This document shows, in pieces, positions 1 to 14,700 of a DNA stretch of 64,000 bases. The notes below the pieces were generated by a model. It was not told the DNA's origin and searched no databases. It saw nothing but the letters and a program-made list of their open reading frames with translations. Both the position numbers and the translations under genes were made by a program. The DNA lies in the NCBI GenBank assembly GCA_024036415.1, contig JAMWET010000727.1, positions 186,001 through 250,000 on the forward strand, read 5' to 3'. Within the stretch, counting starts at the first letter, position 1; the number at the start of each line of letters is the position of its first letter. Source of the DNA: Prochilodus magdalenae. Lineage: Eukaryota > Chordata > Actinopteri > Characiformes > Prochilodontidae.

Positions 1-39
1 TAAAGTGCCCCTAAATATGAATGCTTACATCAGTGTGTC

Positions 40-175
40 TGCTCTGTGATGAATCGGCGGCCTGTCCAGGGTGATTTCTGACTTTCTTCCATTGAATGCT
101 GGGATAGGTTCGGCCCCCACCTAGACCCAGAAGTATAAAGTCGACAGGACGGAACTATTGTACAGCAACAATCAT
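40..175 (+). mobile_element. Common teleost LINE/SINE tail fragment
   Basis: The stretch has the wording of a very frequent fish dispersed repeat: cctgtccagggtg, a short gap, then atgctgggataggttc. It is diverged. I assign it from memory of fish genomes, probably an L2-type tail. The rest of 1-1287, the preceding mtor intron, shows no gene. Confidence 0.5.
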
Positions 176-1287
176 TTCATAAAGTTTATTTCTGTGAAGA
201 CGCTCCTATGGACATTTAACGTTTTAGGTGTCTGGTCCCTATCTCCACAATTCTGTCTCCGTAGTATTTCACATTGGACCTCTCTGTTTGGCTTTGTTTA
301 CACCTTTACCATTTAATTATGTAGATTTTCACCCTTTATGTCTGGTGTTCACCACGCTGAAATCTTTAGATACTGTTTTCAGGATGGCATTGTGTATGGA
401 TTTATACTCAATAGAGATACTTCAGTCATGTGCTAAAAATATTCCAGTGATTAGTCATTACACTGACATACTAAAAGTCAATGTATAGCAATATGAGATT
501 GATTATGAAGTGGCGCTTACCTCAGGTGACAGCTTAGGAATACCCACACCTTTATAAGTTATTAGGTGTTTTCTGGTGTGTGAGACTGAACACTGTCTAG
601 AGTGATCATGGTAAGGTGCGTTCAAACAAATGATTGTGGGTGCCAGACAGATGTTCCTCGATTAATGTTCCTTAATGTTCCTCGATCCACACTGCCACAC
701 TGGAATCCAGTCCACATTGGAATCCCTCATAGTAAGCATCACCACGCACAGTTGACAGCGTGGTGGCCGTCCATTGGTGCTTACTGACTGTGACCTGGCT
801 AGAATTGTATGTATGAACAGGCAAGGGACTCTTGACAAAAAGCACATCCACATTTAATGCAGGTGGCTCCAGACACATATCCTGCAGGGGAGAGCAGCAT
901 TCTTTAGCTCCTATTGGCCTGTTAAACCTGTTAAAACACTGGACACACGCTTGGGCTTGGGGAGAGCAGCATTCAATTTAGATACCCTGATGGTGGCCTG
1001 TGAAGTCATAAACCATAGGCACTGTTCCTATGAATGGTGTGGCCTTTACATTCGCCCAGCGTGACCCCAATTGAAGCATTCTACCATCATACCTCATTCA
1101 TATCACTTGCCATGAGTACACTGCCCAGCGTTCAACCTCACTCACATGAAAGCACCTTAAACAGGTCACTTTATATTCCATTCACATACTTCTATCCTTT
1201 GACTTTGGGTGTTACTGTATTTAAGTTAATAATAGAGTATTAATAGAGTATTAATAACTAACTGTTGATGCCTTAAATTTTTCATAG

Positions 1288-1503
1288 GCCATTCCTTAAC
1301 ACAGTTTGTGCGACACTGCGCTGACCACTTCCTAAACAGTGAGCACAAGGAGATCCGCATGGAAGCGGCACGCACATGTTCGCGCCTGCTCACACCCTCC
1401 ATCCACCTGATCAGCGGCCATGGCCATGTGGTCAGCCAAACCGCTGTACAAGTAGTAGCTGATGTCCTCAGCAAACTGCTGGTAGTAGGCATCACTGATC
1501 CAG
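1288..1503 (+). CDS. mtor: mtor exon (human residues ~596-667), HEAT region
   Basis: The exon reads [14 protein letters not shown], then [21 protein letters not shown] and onward to VVGITDP, which is mTOR. The acceptor AG is at 1286-1287 and the donor GTGAGA at 1504. It starts with the last two bases of a Gly codon and ends with the first base of an Asp codon. Confidence 0.95.
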
Positions 1504-2716
1504 GTGAGAAAGACTTTTCTAATTAAAGTAATTAATAGTGGTACCCAGTCGTTGTGTCAGTAATATACTCCGTTTCCCTTTTTTATTAACCTGATATACA
1601 CTTTTTGTGCGTTCATGCTATTACCAGATCCTGATATCCGTTACTGTGTGTTGGCATCTTTGGATGAACGCTTTGATGCCCATCTGGCTCAGGCTGAGAA
1701 CCTGCAGGCTCTCTTTGTGGCATTAAACGATGAGGTGTTTGAGATTCGAGAACTGGCCATCTGCACCATTGGCCGTCTCAGCAGCATGAACCCAGCTTTC
1801 GTGATGCCCTTCCTGCGTAAGATGCTAATACAGGTAAGATAAAATGAGAAGTGGGTTGGGGAGATGCGTTGAACAGGGTGTAGTTTTGTGAGTGGACAGC
1901 AGATGTCGTGATTGTGTTACTGATTTTGTGCCAACACAAAGTCTATGGAAGCATCTGTTCTGCTGATTTTGTCTTATTAGGTTTAACTAATGGATATTCC
2001 TGTAATACGACAGTGGTCCTAGAGTACCTCTGCCCTACATATTTTAGCATACCTGATCCAACTAATCAACCTATTAATAAGCCCTTGCTGAGTTCAAGTG
2101 TGGGTGTTGGAAAAGGGGAAAACTTCCAAATAGCCAGGACAAGGTATCAGGATACAAAGGAAGCTCAGCTGGACAGTCTTACCCTGGACAGGTCAAAGCT
2201 GTTGCATCTAACCTACTGAATAAAAAGTTTGGAAGTGTATTAAGCTCTAAGTAAATGCAGCAACTTGGTCAAGACTTTTGGAGTAGAAGTTTCAGTGATC
2301 TTTAAAACAGTAATAATGCAATTGAAATATTTTCCCCTCCTTCCTCTCCTCCAGATCCTGACTGAACTAGAGCACAGCGGTGTAGGCCGGAACAAGGAGC
2401 AGAGCGCCCGCATGCTGGGCCACTTGGTGTCCAATGCCCCCAGGCTCATTAGACCCTACATGGAGCCCATTCTCAAGGTACAGACATTATTTTTGGCTTC
2501 CGGGTTCACAGAGAGCACAGCTGATACGAAAAGTTTGTGTTCAGTACAGCTTTCCAAAAGCTAAAATTTCTGATAATCAGTCATTATGGCCAGTTTAACT
2601 TTACATAGTTGAAAAGATTTTTGATTTTTTAGATTTTACATCTACAGTTGTGCATTTTAGGGAAACTTAGACATTTAGATTTCTTTACAGTGGTGGCAGT
2701 AGGAACCAGGAGTTGG

Positions 2717-2779
<63 letters not shown>

Positions 2780-5700
2780 GTATCTATCTATCTATCTATC
2801 TAATTTGTAAGCTCATAGGCCCTAGGTTTTATGTTATATGTCAGAGGGTTTTCCCATAATGTTCATGAGCCTTTAAAAAGTGTTCTCTTTGTATTATGCT
2901 ATGAATGGCCTTATAAAAGCCTAATTTTACTGTGTACACTCCATTTCCGTACTATTAAATGACTTACAGCTTCCTTTTCCCAACCCAAAGCCAGAGCCTT
3001 TTCTTTTGCTCTTTCTCCAGGCCCTGATTCTGAAGCTGAAAGATCCAGATCCCAACCCTGGAGTGGTCATCAGCGTCCTAGCAACCATTGGCGAATTGGC
3101 CCAGGTAGAAACACATTTCTCCTTGTTGACCTGGTGGGCCATCATGCTCTGTAAATTACTCTATCTGCCTTTCTACTCAGGTAACCTGGATATGGCAGGG
3201 TAGTGAGAAGGTCAAGATTAAGTTGAGGTTAACCCCACAACGGAGAGGAAGTGCAGGTGATGCAAGAATAGATACAGGAAATGCACAATTGTCCAACAGT
3301 CCAGGAAAGGTGAGGTCAGAAGGAGAGAATTGATGCACATGAGTATTGAGAAATAGATATTTGATTAGGTTAGTTCTGTGTGCAAACCCACCAGCAAAGG
3401 GAGATTAATTAGTATGTGTTGTTTGTGAAGAAAGTCTTTCTCCCAGGGCAAAATAACATGACTAACATGATCCAAAACTAAATATAAGAAAAAGAGGCAG
3501 AATATCATATACTGTGCCCAGTAGAGGGTTACTGGGTCCTATCCCTGGAGTCAAGCTTGGGAGCACTGTACCTTGGAGAGCACCTGCTGGCAGAGCAGCC
3601 CATATAACCTGGCCGGGTTTTATCTGAAAAGCTGTGACCATCACCCGCAAAGTTCAGCGTAGGTGCAGTGCCTCAGAGGCAGTGAGGGATGGCGGTGAGT
3701 TCCTTGGTGGCTTGGACCTCTACAGCAGAAACTGGATCTGGGTACATGGAACATAATGTCACTTGATGCAAATGAGCCAGAGCTTGAGGAACCAAACTTC
3801 TTAATAGGGGTTGATCCCTCTCCTACTCAGGAGTTACACAGGGTGAGAGGCGTTGGGCGAGTGTGTGGATACTCTGTTTGTCTAAGTTTGTCCTGGTGGA
3901 CGAAAGTGGTGTCTCACATGGACTTGCAGGGAGGAAATGCACCAAACGACAGCTCCGAGTATTCAGGCTTCTTGGAGTAAGTAGGTGGGGTTCTGGAAAG
4001 GCCCCCATCTGTGGACTCCAGAGTTCAGTGCACATTTTGGCCATGACTAAGAAACCCGGAGGAAGGTGATTGGGAAGAACAGCTTGCTGATATACACTCA
4101 TCATCAAAAATTTGAGATGCCTCCAAAACCCGAGAGACATGCCACTCTTTCCAGACTCAGGGCCAGAGGCTTCTGGAGAGTCAGACTCCATTTCCTTGGT
4201 GGAAGTCTCTTAGGTAGTTGGCATGCTCCCTGATGGCAAGGCGCTGGGGATTGTGCTTTGTCTCCACGTTGTGCCCCGTCTCCTCTCCTGTTTATGATAT
4301 TCATAGGCAGAGTGTCGGGTGTCAGGAGGGCATTATGTGCGGGGTCAGAAGGTGGAGTCTCTGCTATGATTGTTATGATGGCTTCTTCACATGAAAGCCT
4401 GGAGTGTGAAGCAACTGCTTTGCGGATCATCACTTCCAAGTCCGAGTCCATGGTTTTGTCCCTGAAAATAAAATGCCATACCCTATCTGGTTAAGAGGAG
4501 AGGACCTGCCTCAGGTGGAGGAGTTTAAGTGTCTCTGGGTCTTGTTCATGAAATGATGGGAAAGGGATTGTGAGATCAGCTGCAGGCTGGGGAAGGCAAC
4601 AGCAGTAATGTGATCACTGTACTTGACTGTAGTGGTGAAGAGGAAGTTGAGGCATGAGGCAGAGCTCTCTGTTTACTGGTTGGTTTGCATCTTCACTATA
4701 GTCAGGACTGCAGCTACAAGTGGCAGAAATTAGCTTGCTTTACAGGGAGGCAGGTTTAGTCATCCGAGAAGAGCGCAGTAATACAAGAGGAGCTGAAAGT
4801 AGAGGTGCCACTCCTCCTCCACTTTAAAAGGAGTCAGGTAAGATGGTTCAAGCATCTGATTCAAGTGCCCCATGTCTACCTCCCGTTGGAGGTGTACCAG
4901 ACATGCCTCAGATTCTATTTCTTTTTTTGTTCAGGGTTTTTTAATTGTGTTTTCACATTATATCACAAGAAAAAAACAAAAACTCAGAACGGAGCACACT
5001 CCCCATATCCCAGCCAATGTAATACCAAACATAACATCACATAAACACAGACATAACGCCAGGTTTGCATAGGGAGGAGAAAAAAGAATCCTATGTGAGT
5101 CTGAATTATTAAAGCCATAATTTTGTCTATAATATCTTGAAATTAAATGTGTTGGGAGCAGTGAACATTAAAATGTACAGTTCGGTGTTCCTCCAGGACC
5201 AGAGTTTCAAAATGCAGGGTTAACCCAGCATCACAGGCTATCCATCCACCCAGCTCTGAGCCTCTGCCCACACCCAGTCACAATGTCACTAACATTGGTT
5301 CTTGTGTAGCCATGTGCGCTTTTAGCTGGTTAAGAATCACCTTTACACAAAAACATCACTCTGGACAAAATTATCCTCAGCCTGGTTAGCGAGTGATAAC
5401 ATGTCACTGACTACTTAAACTAGACTTTTTCACCACTTTCTATTAAAGTGCCTCACACTAAATAAATATCTCATCCATAGCGTTGGCTTGACACGAGTGC
5501 TTACTGACAGTAACAATGCAATTTTAAATATGATTGCACATATATTTTAATTCTGGCAGAGCTGGAACAACGCTAGAGGTTTTTTCCTCCATACACATAA
5601 ATGCAAATACAGATTTTGCATTTGAGTTTGAATGGCACTTGTCACTTCACTTACTTGGACAACTATAAATACAGTTAAACCATTCCGTTTTCTGTCTTTT

Positions 5701-8700
5701 CGAAGCCTTTTCATTGAATATAAATCTACTGTATATTTCATTACACATATTTGTGCCTCTGGTGGCAGGTGAGCGGGCTGGAAATGAGGAAATGGATGGA
5801 CGAACTTTTCCCTATCATCATGGACATGCTTCAGGATTCATCCTCACTGGCGAAAAGACAGGTATGCTAATTTTAACAACCGCTCCAAAAAGATGCTTTG
5901 CTTATTATTCACAAATTAAACTAATCATAGTGTACAGATGTCTGGTGCAGCGGTTTTATTCAAATTCACATGCAGCACAGTCTACAATTTTAAATGATTC
6001 GTATCCTGAATGTGTCACAGTGAAAAGAAGTGATGATTATTTTTTGTCTTTTTTTGATGAAACTATTTTTACACACTGGGCTATTTATTTCTAATTTCTG
6101 AAAGTGTTCCCCACACTAAATTAAGTTGTGCTACACGCTGTTTGTCATTGCATGGCACACACTTGTTTTGCATGGCATGCTGCTTTTCCCACCTCAGAGT
6201 AGTGAAGTTCCCGTTGGGAAGGTTGGCCAGCCGAAGCTGAGCCGTATTTCACTGGTGCTCTCAGCCAACTTTAAGCCATGTGCTGTGAAACCTTAGTGTT
6301 TAGCACAATTGTTAGAAGCTCTCGTCAACATTCCCCACCTTAACAGACGCATTCCCTAAAGTTTTCACAGTTGGTCTTGTGTTGTCTTATCCTGCTAGAT
6401 CCATCAGGGACAGAAGTGATTTAGGTGGCTTTTAGTTTTTTGAGAGGACATGGAAGCCAAAGTAACTGAAGAACCTGCCTCTCAGCTGCTGCCCTAATTT
6501 CTCCTTCTCTTTTTTTTGTCAGTTGTGCGAGTGTTGGTTCTGCATTGAGTTAGGTCATTATGGTGCTGACTGTCTAATTGTGGTACATAATACACCCCCT
6601 AGTTCTTTCCAGACTCTTGTTTACCAAGTGCCATCTGGAGCATGATCTAACGTGTGTTTTGAAATATGCATCCGGAGACATCAAGAGTTAGCGATCAGTT
6701 TTGATCCTGAATGATTGCATGCTGTGGAGAATTAAAAATGTCACTTTTTTGCGTCATTAGTTTATTTCACATCCTGTTCCATACAAAATCCACTTAAACA
6801 GGACTAGTTATGCAAGTACTTTCCTGTTTATGAAAGATTTTCTAATTTTTGATTACACAACTCAACACCAGCAGGTGGGGAATAATATTAACCAGTAATA
6901 TCATGTTCCATTAACTCTCCTATTACTAAGCAAAAATGCTCAGCCAGCTCAGAGACCCCCCGATGATACCATGTTTCAGTCCTGCTGAAGGATAGTGCAT
7001 CATGATTTCCCAGTCAGATTGACTTTAATGGAGCCATTCACCCAGAAACAATGAGGTGGCTACTAGTTAAAAGAAGGTACTGGGAGAGCAGCTAGACTGC
7101 CCTCAGGACCCTCTAGGACCTTAAAATGATCATCTGTGACTATCAGCTATACATTACCATTGTTATAGATAAAGATTAGGCTGAAAAGTTGTTAGGATCT
7201 GCGGGGCTGCGAAAAACTTCAAAGTATTCCGGTAACATTTTGTTTTTTTTAGTACGTGGGTAATGCCACACACTTTGGAATGCTTTGTTTTGTAGACTAC
7301 CTTTATAAATGCGTTATTTAATAGTGTCTTGGTGCACTACTTGTTTTAGGTTGTAACCAACATTCAGAAAATTACTTTCTCTTGGCATTTAACATGCTAT
7401 TACCGTTTAGTCACTTCTTACATGTGGCTATTTGAGTTCACCATGTTGCCTCAGGCCAACAAATTTCTCTTACTCACTTTGCATTGACATACATATTAGG
7501 TGGCACTGTAAGGGTTAAATAACCCTGCAGCAGTCTCCGTTTGAAAAGCATGTATGTGTCATTTTTCATCCATCCAAAAATGTGATTCACCATTCATTCA
7601 TCTGTTAGTGTGAATAATTTTTTTAATGTGCAGTGTCCTATGAATCACTTTTGCTGAAATGTGTTTGTCGCCTTGAGGCAACATTGCAATGTGCTTAGCC
7701 AGTAGCAAGTGAAATGCTGCCATTGCAGTCAAAACAGAGAGTGTTTTTAATTACTGTCATTTTTTTGTTTAGGATCATTTACATTAAATATCATTTTTAT
7801 ATATTTGCTTATTTTGTGTAAGTGTTTACAACTGGGAAAGGCTTCAGTCATTTGTCATGTATATGTTGTACAAGTATCACTTTATTATTTAAAAGTTGCT
7901 TGAAAAGGTTTTATTGTGTAACTGTTTTTTGGTATGGTATGAGTTGTTGTTGTTGTTGTTTTTATTTTTTTTGAGGGGGGTGTTTAACATTTTTACTATT
8001 TAAAGATATTTAGACAAAACCCCCTAAAAAATCCAGTTTCCTGTTTAACTCTTTCCATTGTTACACAATGTTGCTGTTAAATACTATAACTAAAAAAAAC
8101 CTCTGCTTGTATTATATTATTTTTGATTATTATTTGATTTTAGGTATTTGGTCATTTTATGCAAGAAAAGTGAAGCATGTTTGGACAAAAAATAGCAGTT
8201 GCATATGTGAAATGAGTTTCACTTTAAAATAGTTACACTCTGGGTTATTACACAGATGGTTTACTTCTATGGACTTATGGAAATAAAACAATATTGTATG
8301 TGTTTATGTGTTTATTGTATGTGTTATTATTGCCATTGTAACAATTCCATAAGAGAAAGCACAGATCTGGATAGTAACTTAACACTCCTGTTGTTTCCTT
8401 TCCTCCAGGTGGCGCTATGGACTCTGGGCCAACAGGTGGCTAGTACTGGTTATGTAGTGGAGCCCTACAGGAAGTACCCCTCTCTGCTGGAGGTGCTGCT
8501 CAACTTCCTGAAAACAGAGCAGAACCAGGGCATCAGGCGAGAGGTGCCTTTCTCTTTTAACCTCTTGATGTCACTCTGACATGTGAGACTTGTGTTTGAG
8601 AGTTGGTGGAACTTCATCTGAAGGCAAAATACAGCTGTACCCAAATAAAGGGAATGCATAGGTGATGCATGAAATAATGATTCATTAACAGTGACACCTG

Positions 8701-11700
8701 TCTGAGTAAATTCACAGTAATCTTGCAGGTGCATAATTTTCTATACTGATCCTTATTACAGATGTTTTTTTTCTGTTTTTATTTTTTCAAGAAATGAAGC
8801 TAAATATAAATAAAGCATTCCAATCTCATATTTTATTGCAAAATAATATATATCAGATATAGAAACTGCAAATTTCCATCCAGCTTGTTACCAATGTGTA
8901 AAGCCAGCATCTGTGATGGTATGTGGCTGCATTAGTGCACAAGGCATTATCAGTGTTGAACAATATGTATGTTTTTTGAGGCGACATATTCTTCCATCCA
9001 GATGACGTATGTGTTTATTTATTTATTTATTTTTTGGAACAGCTTTCTGTTTTAGCAACACAGTCCCAAACCACATTCTTCATGTGTTGCCAAAGTAGTA
9101 TAATAATCTGATTGGCCTGCCTGCAGTTCAAACAGGTTACACATTCAAGACATTTGATGCATTTTTAAACAAAAAATATATCAATATAAATAAAAATAAC
9201 AACAAAGAACCCCAAACTGTATCAAGCAACTTGTTTAAAATGTGTTGCTGGCATCAGTTTTGAAATATGCTGATGATATGATTAATCAAGTATAGAGTTT
9301 AAATGATTTGCACAACATTGGGTTCTGTTTTAACTCTATTGGTACAGTATGTCAACTTGAAGTCCCTTCTGTAAATAGCTTGTTCAAAGACTTCATTCAG
9401 ATACAGTGAACAGTCTCACTGTATAAAGTGAATAAGGAGAAGTTAGATGATGGTGTAAAGGTGTAGCAAACAGCTATTTTTGAGACTGACCCCAGGTTAC
9501 TGTTATTATAGTCTGTTTTAAAATAATTGTTTTCTTTCTCAGGCTATTCGTGTGCTGGGCCTCCTTGGCGCACTGGATCCCTATAAGCACAAGGTGAACA
9601 TTGGAATGATTGACCAATCCAGGGATGCTTCTGCAGTCAGCCTCTCAGAGTCCAAGTCCAGCCAAGACTCGGGTAAGCCTCACCCCTGTAATTCTATAAC
9701 CTTGTTCGCACCTCTCATCTTCCAGAAGTAATGTTCCCACTCTTTCCACCAACACCCATATTCATACTGTGCTTCAGTTAAAAGCATATGCCAGTAAGCA
9801 TTGTACACTGTGCCCCTTAACACTGCAGTTATTATAGGGTAGTGCCCGCGGAATAACATAACATTCTCTTCCCCACGCCCTGTCATATAATAATCAATCC
9901 CTTAGTCCATTCATAAATATATACCTGTAGGACTATGTGCAGAGTAAATATTGTCTCGTCACCAGGTGCAGGAAACCATATTGAGGCAGTCGACATGTCT
10001 TGACATCTGCTTATGACTCAGTATAACGCAGTATGTTGGAGATTCTCTCATGCCCTTTAACAAGAACTGGCAGTGCTCTCTAAGGTTTACAATGCTCTGT
10101 ACTCTGCTCTGTCTGGACCAGTATTTGTGTGTACTACAAGTTTATCATCGTTTCTAACTAAGTGTAACTGGAAATTGGTCGACATTTATGGTAGAAACTG
10201 ACGAGCTCAGCCCCGCCATGTCCAGGAAAACATGTTAAAGTTGTCATCTGTGATCATCAGCTGTGCACTACAGTTATAGTACAGTATGGACCACACTGAA
10301 AAATGACAGCTACTGATGCAAACTTCTAAGACTGCTCAAACAAATACAGTGGGGCAAAAAAGTATTTAATCAGCCACTGATTGTGCAAGTTCTCCTACTT
10401 AGAAAGATGAGAGAGGTCTGTAATTTTCATCATAGGTACTCTTCAGCTATGAGAGACAAAAACAATATCTAGGAAATCCCACTGTAGGATTTTTAAAGAA
10501 TTTATTTGTAAATTATGGTGGAAAATAAGTATTTGGTCAGTAACAAAAGATAAACTCAATACTTTGTAACATAACCTTTGTTGGCAATGACAGAGGTCAA
10601 ACGTTTCCTGTAAGTTCACCAGGTTTGCACACACTGTAGCTGGTATTTTGGCCCATTCCTTCATCCTCCAATTAAGTAAAGCTGGACCAAATAATGTGAA
10701 CACCTGCATGTTTTTGATACTTTGGTATTTGCATCTTTGTTTGTTCAGTAAAATAAGGTTATACCCCACCAAATAATCATTTGACACCGTATGTAATCTA
10801 TCAAAATGGACAAGGATATTAATGAATATATGCTTTAAGATGGCTGCTTTAACTGATTTTGGCTGTGATTTTTTTCTTTTTTTCATGAAATTCTAGACAT
10901 TATGGCACACAGTTCTGGAAGATAATCTTTTTGACTTTAATGGTAACGTTAATTCGATCTACATATTAAGCATTTTCAGATGGTCCGTGTGACTAATGCA
11001 TTCATAGCTATTAGAATGCCGAGCATCGTTTTGTGTGTTGTCAGCTCATGGCTAAAATGATATGGTGTTCTTATTTGTGGGTTCATTTTACCGAATGTAA
11101 ATTAAATTACGCATTAAGCTTATCAGCTAAGAATCATGACCTGGAGATTCCCCAACCTGGGTGTCAGTGGACACCCAAAGAGATTGACCCAGGCAGCTCA
11201 GGTCTCCAAGTGCTTCATCCTGCTTGGTTTCAGAGTAATGAGAGAACTAATGGCTTTAGCAGTGGGGCTGCATGAAGAGCCCAATGGCAGGAAGCTGGGG
11301 ATATCTCCCCACAGAGGGATGGGGTTACATTGAAGGGGCAGTGTCTGGGGCAGCTCTGTCTGAGTCTGCCTGGAGCACCGCTTCAAGGCTTTTTCTTTAG
11401 CTGTAGAAAGACTGCACTAGCTGTGCAGCCTTTTCATTTCAGTGAAGGGTCATAGGGTATAAGGGTCGGTGTGAGCCAAGCCTGGTTTACCACTGAGACA
11501 CGATGATGGCTGATTGATTACATTCGTTACATGCAGCTGATAAGTGGTTATGTTGGTTTTTAACCACCGTTCTGTCACTCCTGCCGTAAATAGCGAGGAC
11601 TGTTGCCTAAGAGAGGCCACAGGCTTCCATCTGAATTAAGACTGCGAATCATCAAGGCTTTCTTTGAGGGGGGAAAGTTATATCAAAACAAACAGTTAAA

Positions 11701-14700
11701 GTTTCCTTAACCAGTGTGGTGACGTGTGTGTCAGCATCCGTTGCCTTTTTTTTATTTATGAGGTGATGCTCGTCATTCTGAGGACTTCCGTGAACCACTA
11801 GTGTATGTAGAAGACAGAAAATCTTGGACATATTTCAGCAAAAACTCAAATTTACTCAGTTTTGTTTGCTTTTTCAGTTTTTCACTGTAGCTAAGATGTT
11901 TACATTTAAATTTATGGCATTTAGCTGACGCTCTTATCCAGAGCGACTTACAAGGTTAATGATTACAGGTAGGCCAACGTAGTGTTACAGGTACAGGTAG
12001 GCCAACGTAGTGTTAGGAGTCTTGCCCAAGGACTCTTATTGTTTTAGCCACCCAGACTGGGATTTGAACCCCAGTCTCCCACACGTAGAGGTGGCACCCT
12101 GAGTAGTGGTGTTACCCACTGAGCTACCCCAACCACGGGGTTAACAAGTACAGTAAGGCTATACCCCACTAAATAATCATTTGACACCATATGACACACT
12201 GTAGTCTATCACAGTGGTCATGGATACGAATATATGCTTTAAGATGGCTGCTTTGACTGGTTTTAGTATGATATTTTCATGAATACATGACATTATGGCA
12301 CTCAGTTCCTGGAAGATAATAAATTTGACTTTAGTACTTGGTCTATTTCTTGTTAGCTGGGGATGTACAGTAGTCCAGGATCAATGTACCTACTTATTTA
12401 ATATCTGACAGTCTGTGTCAGTCTTTTTTTAATGATGAGTGCATATTACATCAGCTAAAACACATGGCACTGAAACATAAAACATAATTATTAAAAAAAA
12501 ATAACTTACTGCTTGTTGTGATGAGCCCCCCCAGTTTATGTAACAAGGGGAGCCAAATACCAAAAGGCTTGTTGAATCCCATGTTTTCTGATCTTGGTAG
12601 CCCACAAAAACTGACTGAGCTGTCTCCACAGTTTGTGGGCTGGTAAGAACTCCAGATCCAAATGAATGTGCACAAGCACTGAAAAAGTGAGTGTTGGGGG
12701 ACATGATATTATGTCCCCTTTAGTGAGAAACTGCCAAGCGGCATGGTTTAATGGTGCTCGCCAGTCAAATTTCTCACAACCTGGACTAACATAAAGCATC
12801 GGTTATTCTACGAAGTTTATGAACTTTTTATTTTTTCAATATGGCTGTTAGCACTAAGCAATGTGGAAACACTGACGTTTTGTTCTCTAGCATAATCATT
12901 TCCACAAATTTCAACTACTTTTACTCGATATTTGCTTTATGTCAGTGGGATGCTGCTTGTGATGTACTCACACTGGCTTTAATAAGACTTTTTTAACAGT
13001 TTAAATATTAAGCTCCTTTACTTCATATGGTGCAGTTATTACAGTATTAGTAGACACAAGCAAAATGGGCTAAAAAGTAGTTTTTATTGCTTATCCGTCT
13101 GATCTTTTAATAAAAAATTTAAAAAGTACAATTACTTAAATAAAATAAAGCAAAATCTGATCACTAAGGTTTTTTTCCCAAATCACTACTGCAATTGTTG
13201 CCACTTCTAGAAATGATCAAACTAGACAAAATTATTTTCCTATTTATATTTTATGTTTTTAATTTCACCTGCTTTATGAGGACAACTTACAAAGTCTGCC
13301 ATTACTTCCTGTTTCATGGGGTGTAAAAATGATATGAAACACGCAGGCCGAATTCCCTTCCCGAATGTCCATTTTGACTACCAGAGCAATAATGAAGAGA
13401 TTTACAGCAGCTGGAGATGTGCCAGGAAAAGAACCTCTCTTTGTATTGATACTGCACAGAGTGAGGAGAGTAGTTCAGGTTGCACGAGAATTGCCAAGGA
13501 TCATAGCTGGACAATTGCAGTCCTTTGTTAGGTTTTGGGGTCACGACATTCCATAAACTACAGTAAGACTCCAGCCACATGACCACAGTCCTCTGCTGTC
13601 AACAACCAACACACTCAAGCTCATACAGATTTCCAGATGCTTCTGAAACCTTCAGTGGGACCATGTTCTGTGGTCAGATGAAACCAAAATAAAGCTTTTT
13701 GACAACAAACATCAGGGTGGACCCGGTGTAGAGACAAAGATAGCCATGCTGAAAAGTACTTCATCCCCACTGTGAAGTATCATGCTGTTTCTATGATGGA
13801 CAGTTTATTCAAATACATGGTATCATGGACTCCATCAAGTAACAGCAGAACTAAAATCTTAACCTGAGTGTCTCAGCCAGAATCAAGGCTTTGCAGAGGT
13901 CATCCCAGTCCTTAAAACCTAAACCCCATTAAAAAAAAAAATCTGAAGGATGAGCTGCAGTGGAGAGTCAAGTGTGGCCCTCTGAAGGATATGGTGGAGA
14001 GCTTCCTGTGTGTCAAGGAGATGAAGCCTCATGATCGGCGGGGGCATCTGTTCTCCGACTGCAGTCTAGCTCTCAAGCAATTAGTTGGAGACAGGTTCAG
14101 AGGCTGTTTAATGTTTGACATGTTGTGAGGCACACATGAAGTATTTGCAGCTGTAGGCTAAACATACATTTACTATTATTAATGTAATGGTTGCTGGCCA
14201 TTGTATCCTTTAACAGAGGAACTGGGATGATGGTCATAGGTTTTATATTAGACGGGGCTGGCTGAGTTACTTACGACAGCCAGGCCTGCTTGCTTCAAGT
14301 TGTTTTAAGTGGATCCATCCTATTATTAATGGACTACACTGATGAACGTGTGTGCATCAGCAGGTGATGCGGTTTTGTCTGAAATATGCTTTTGTTGTGT
14401 TTATAAGATGGATTGTAGGAGGCTGTTTTATTGGGTTGACTGGGTGTTTACTGTGGCGTTTTTCATGGTAATCTTCCCACAATACTAAAAAAAAAAAAAA
14501 AATCTTAAACTGTAACGCGAGGCTTTAAGAAAAACTAAAAAATCGTCATGTTTATGACTGGTAGGACTTTCCCTGCTAACGCAGACTGTTTATAGAACTT
14601 TAAATCTTAAAATTTTGCTTTGGATTTGGAGAGGGGCGTTAGGTTGCCTCTTCTAAAAGACGTCTGCTCTCTGCTTTTCCTTTAGCAATCTAGGCTTGGC

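Noticed and set aside
5714..6094. 126-codon + strand ORF
   Set aside because: It overlaps the mtor exon 5769-5861 in another frame and continues into intron.
8544..8578. Read-through extension of the mtor exon past its weak donor GTGCCT
   Set aside because: The next exon at 9543 continues mTOR exactly from the GT at 8544. The extension only leads to a stop.
10443..10886. 147-codon minus strand ORF
   Set aside because: It runs from an unknown repeat into the Tc1 C-terminal fossil and its frame shifts relative to the true transposase. It is not a gene.
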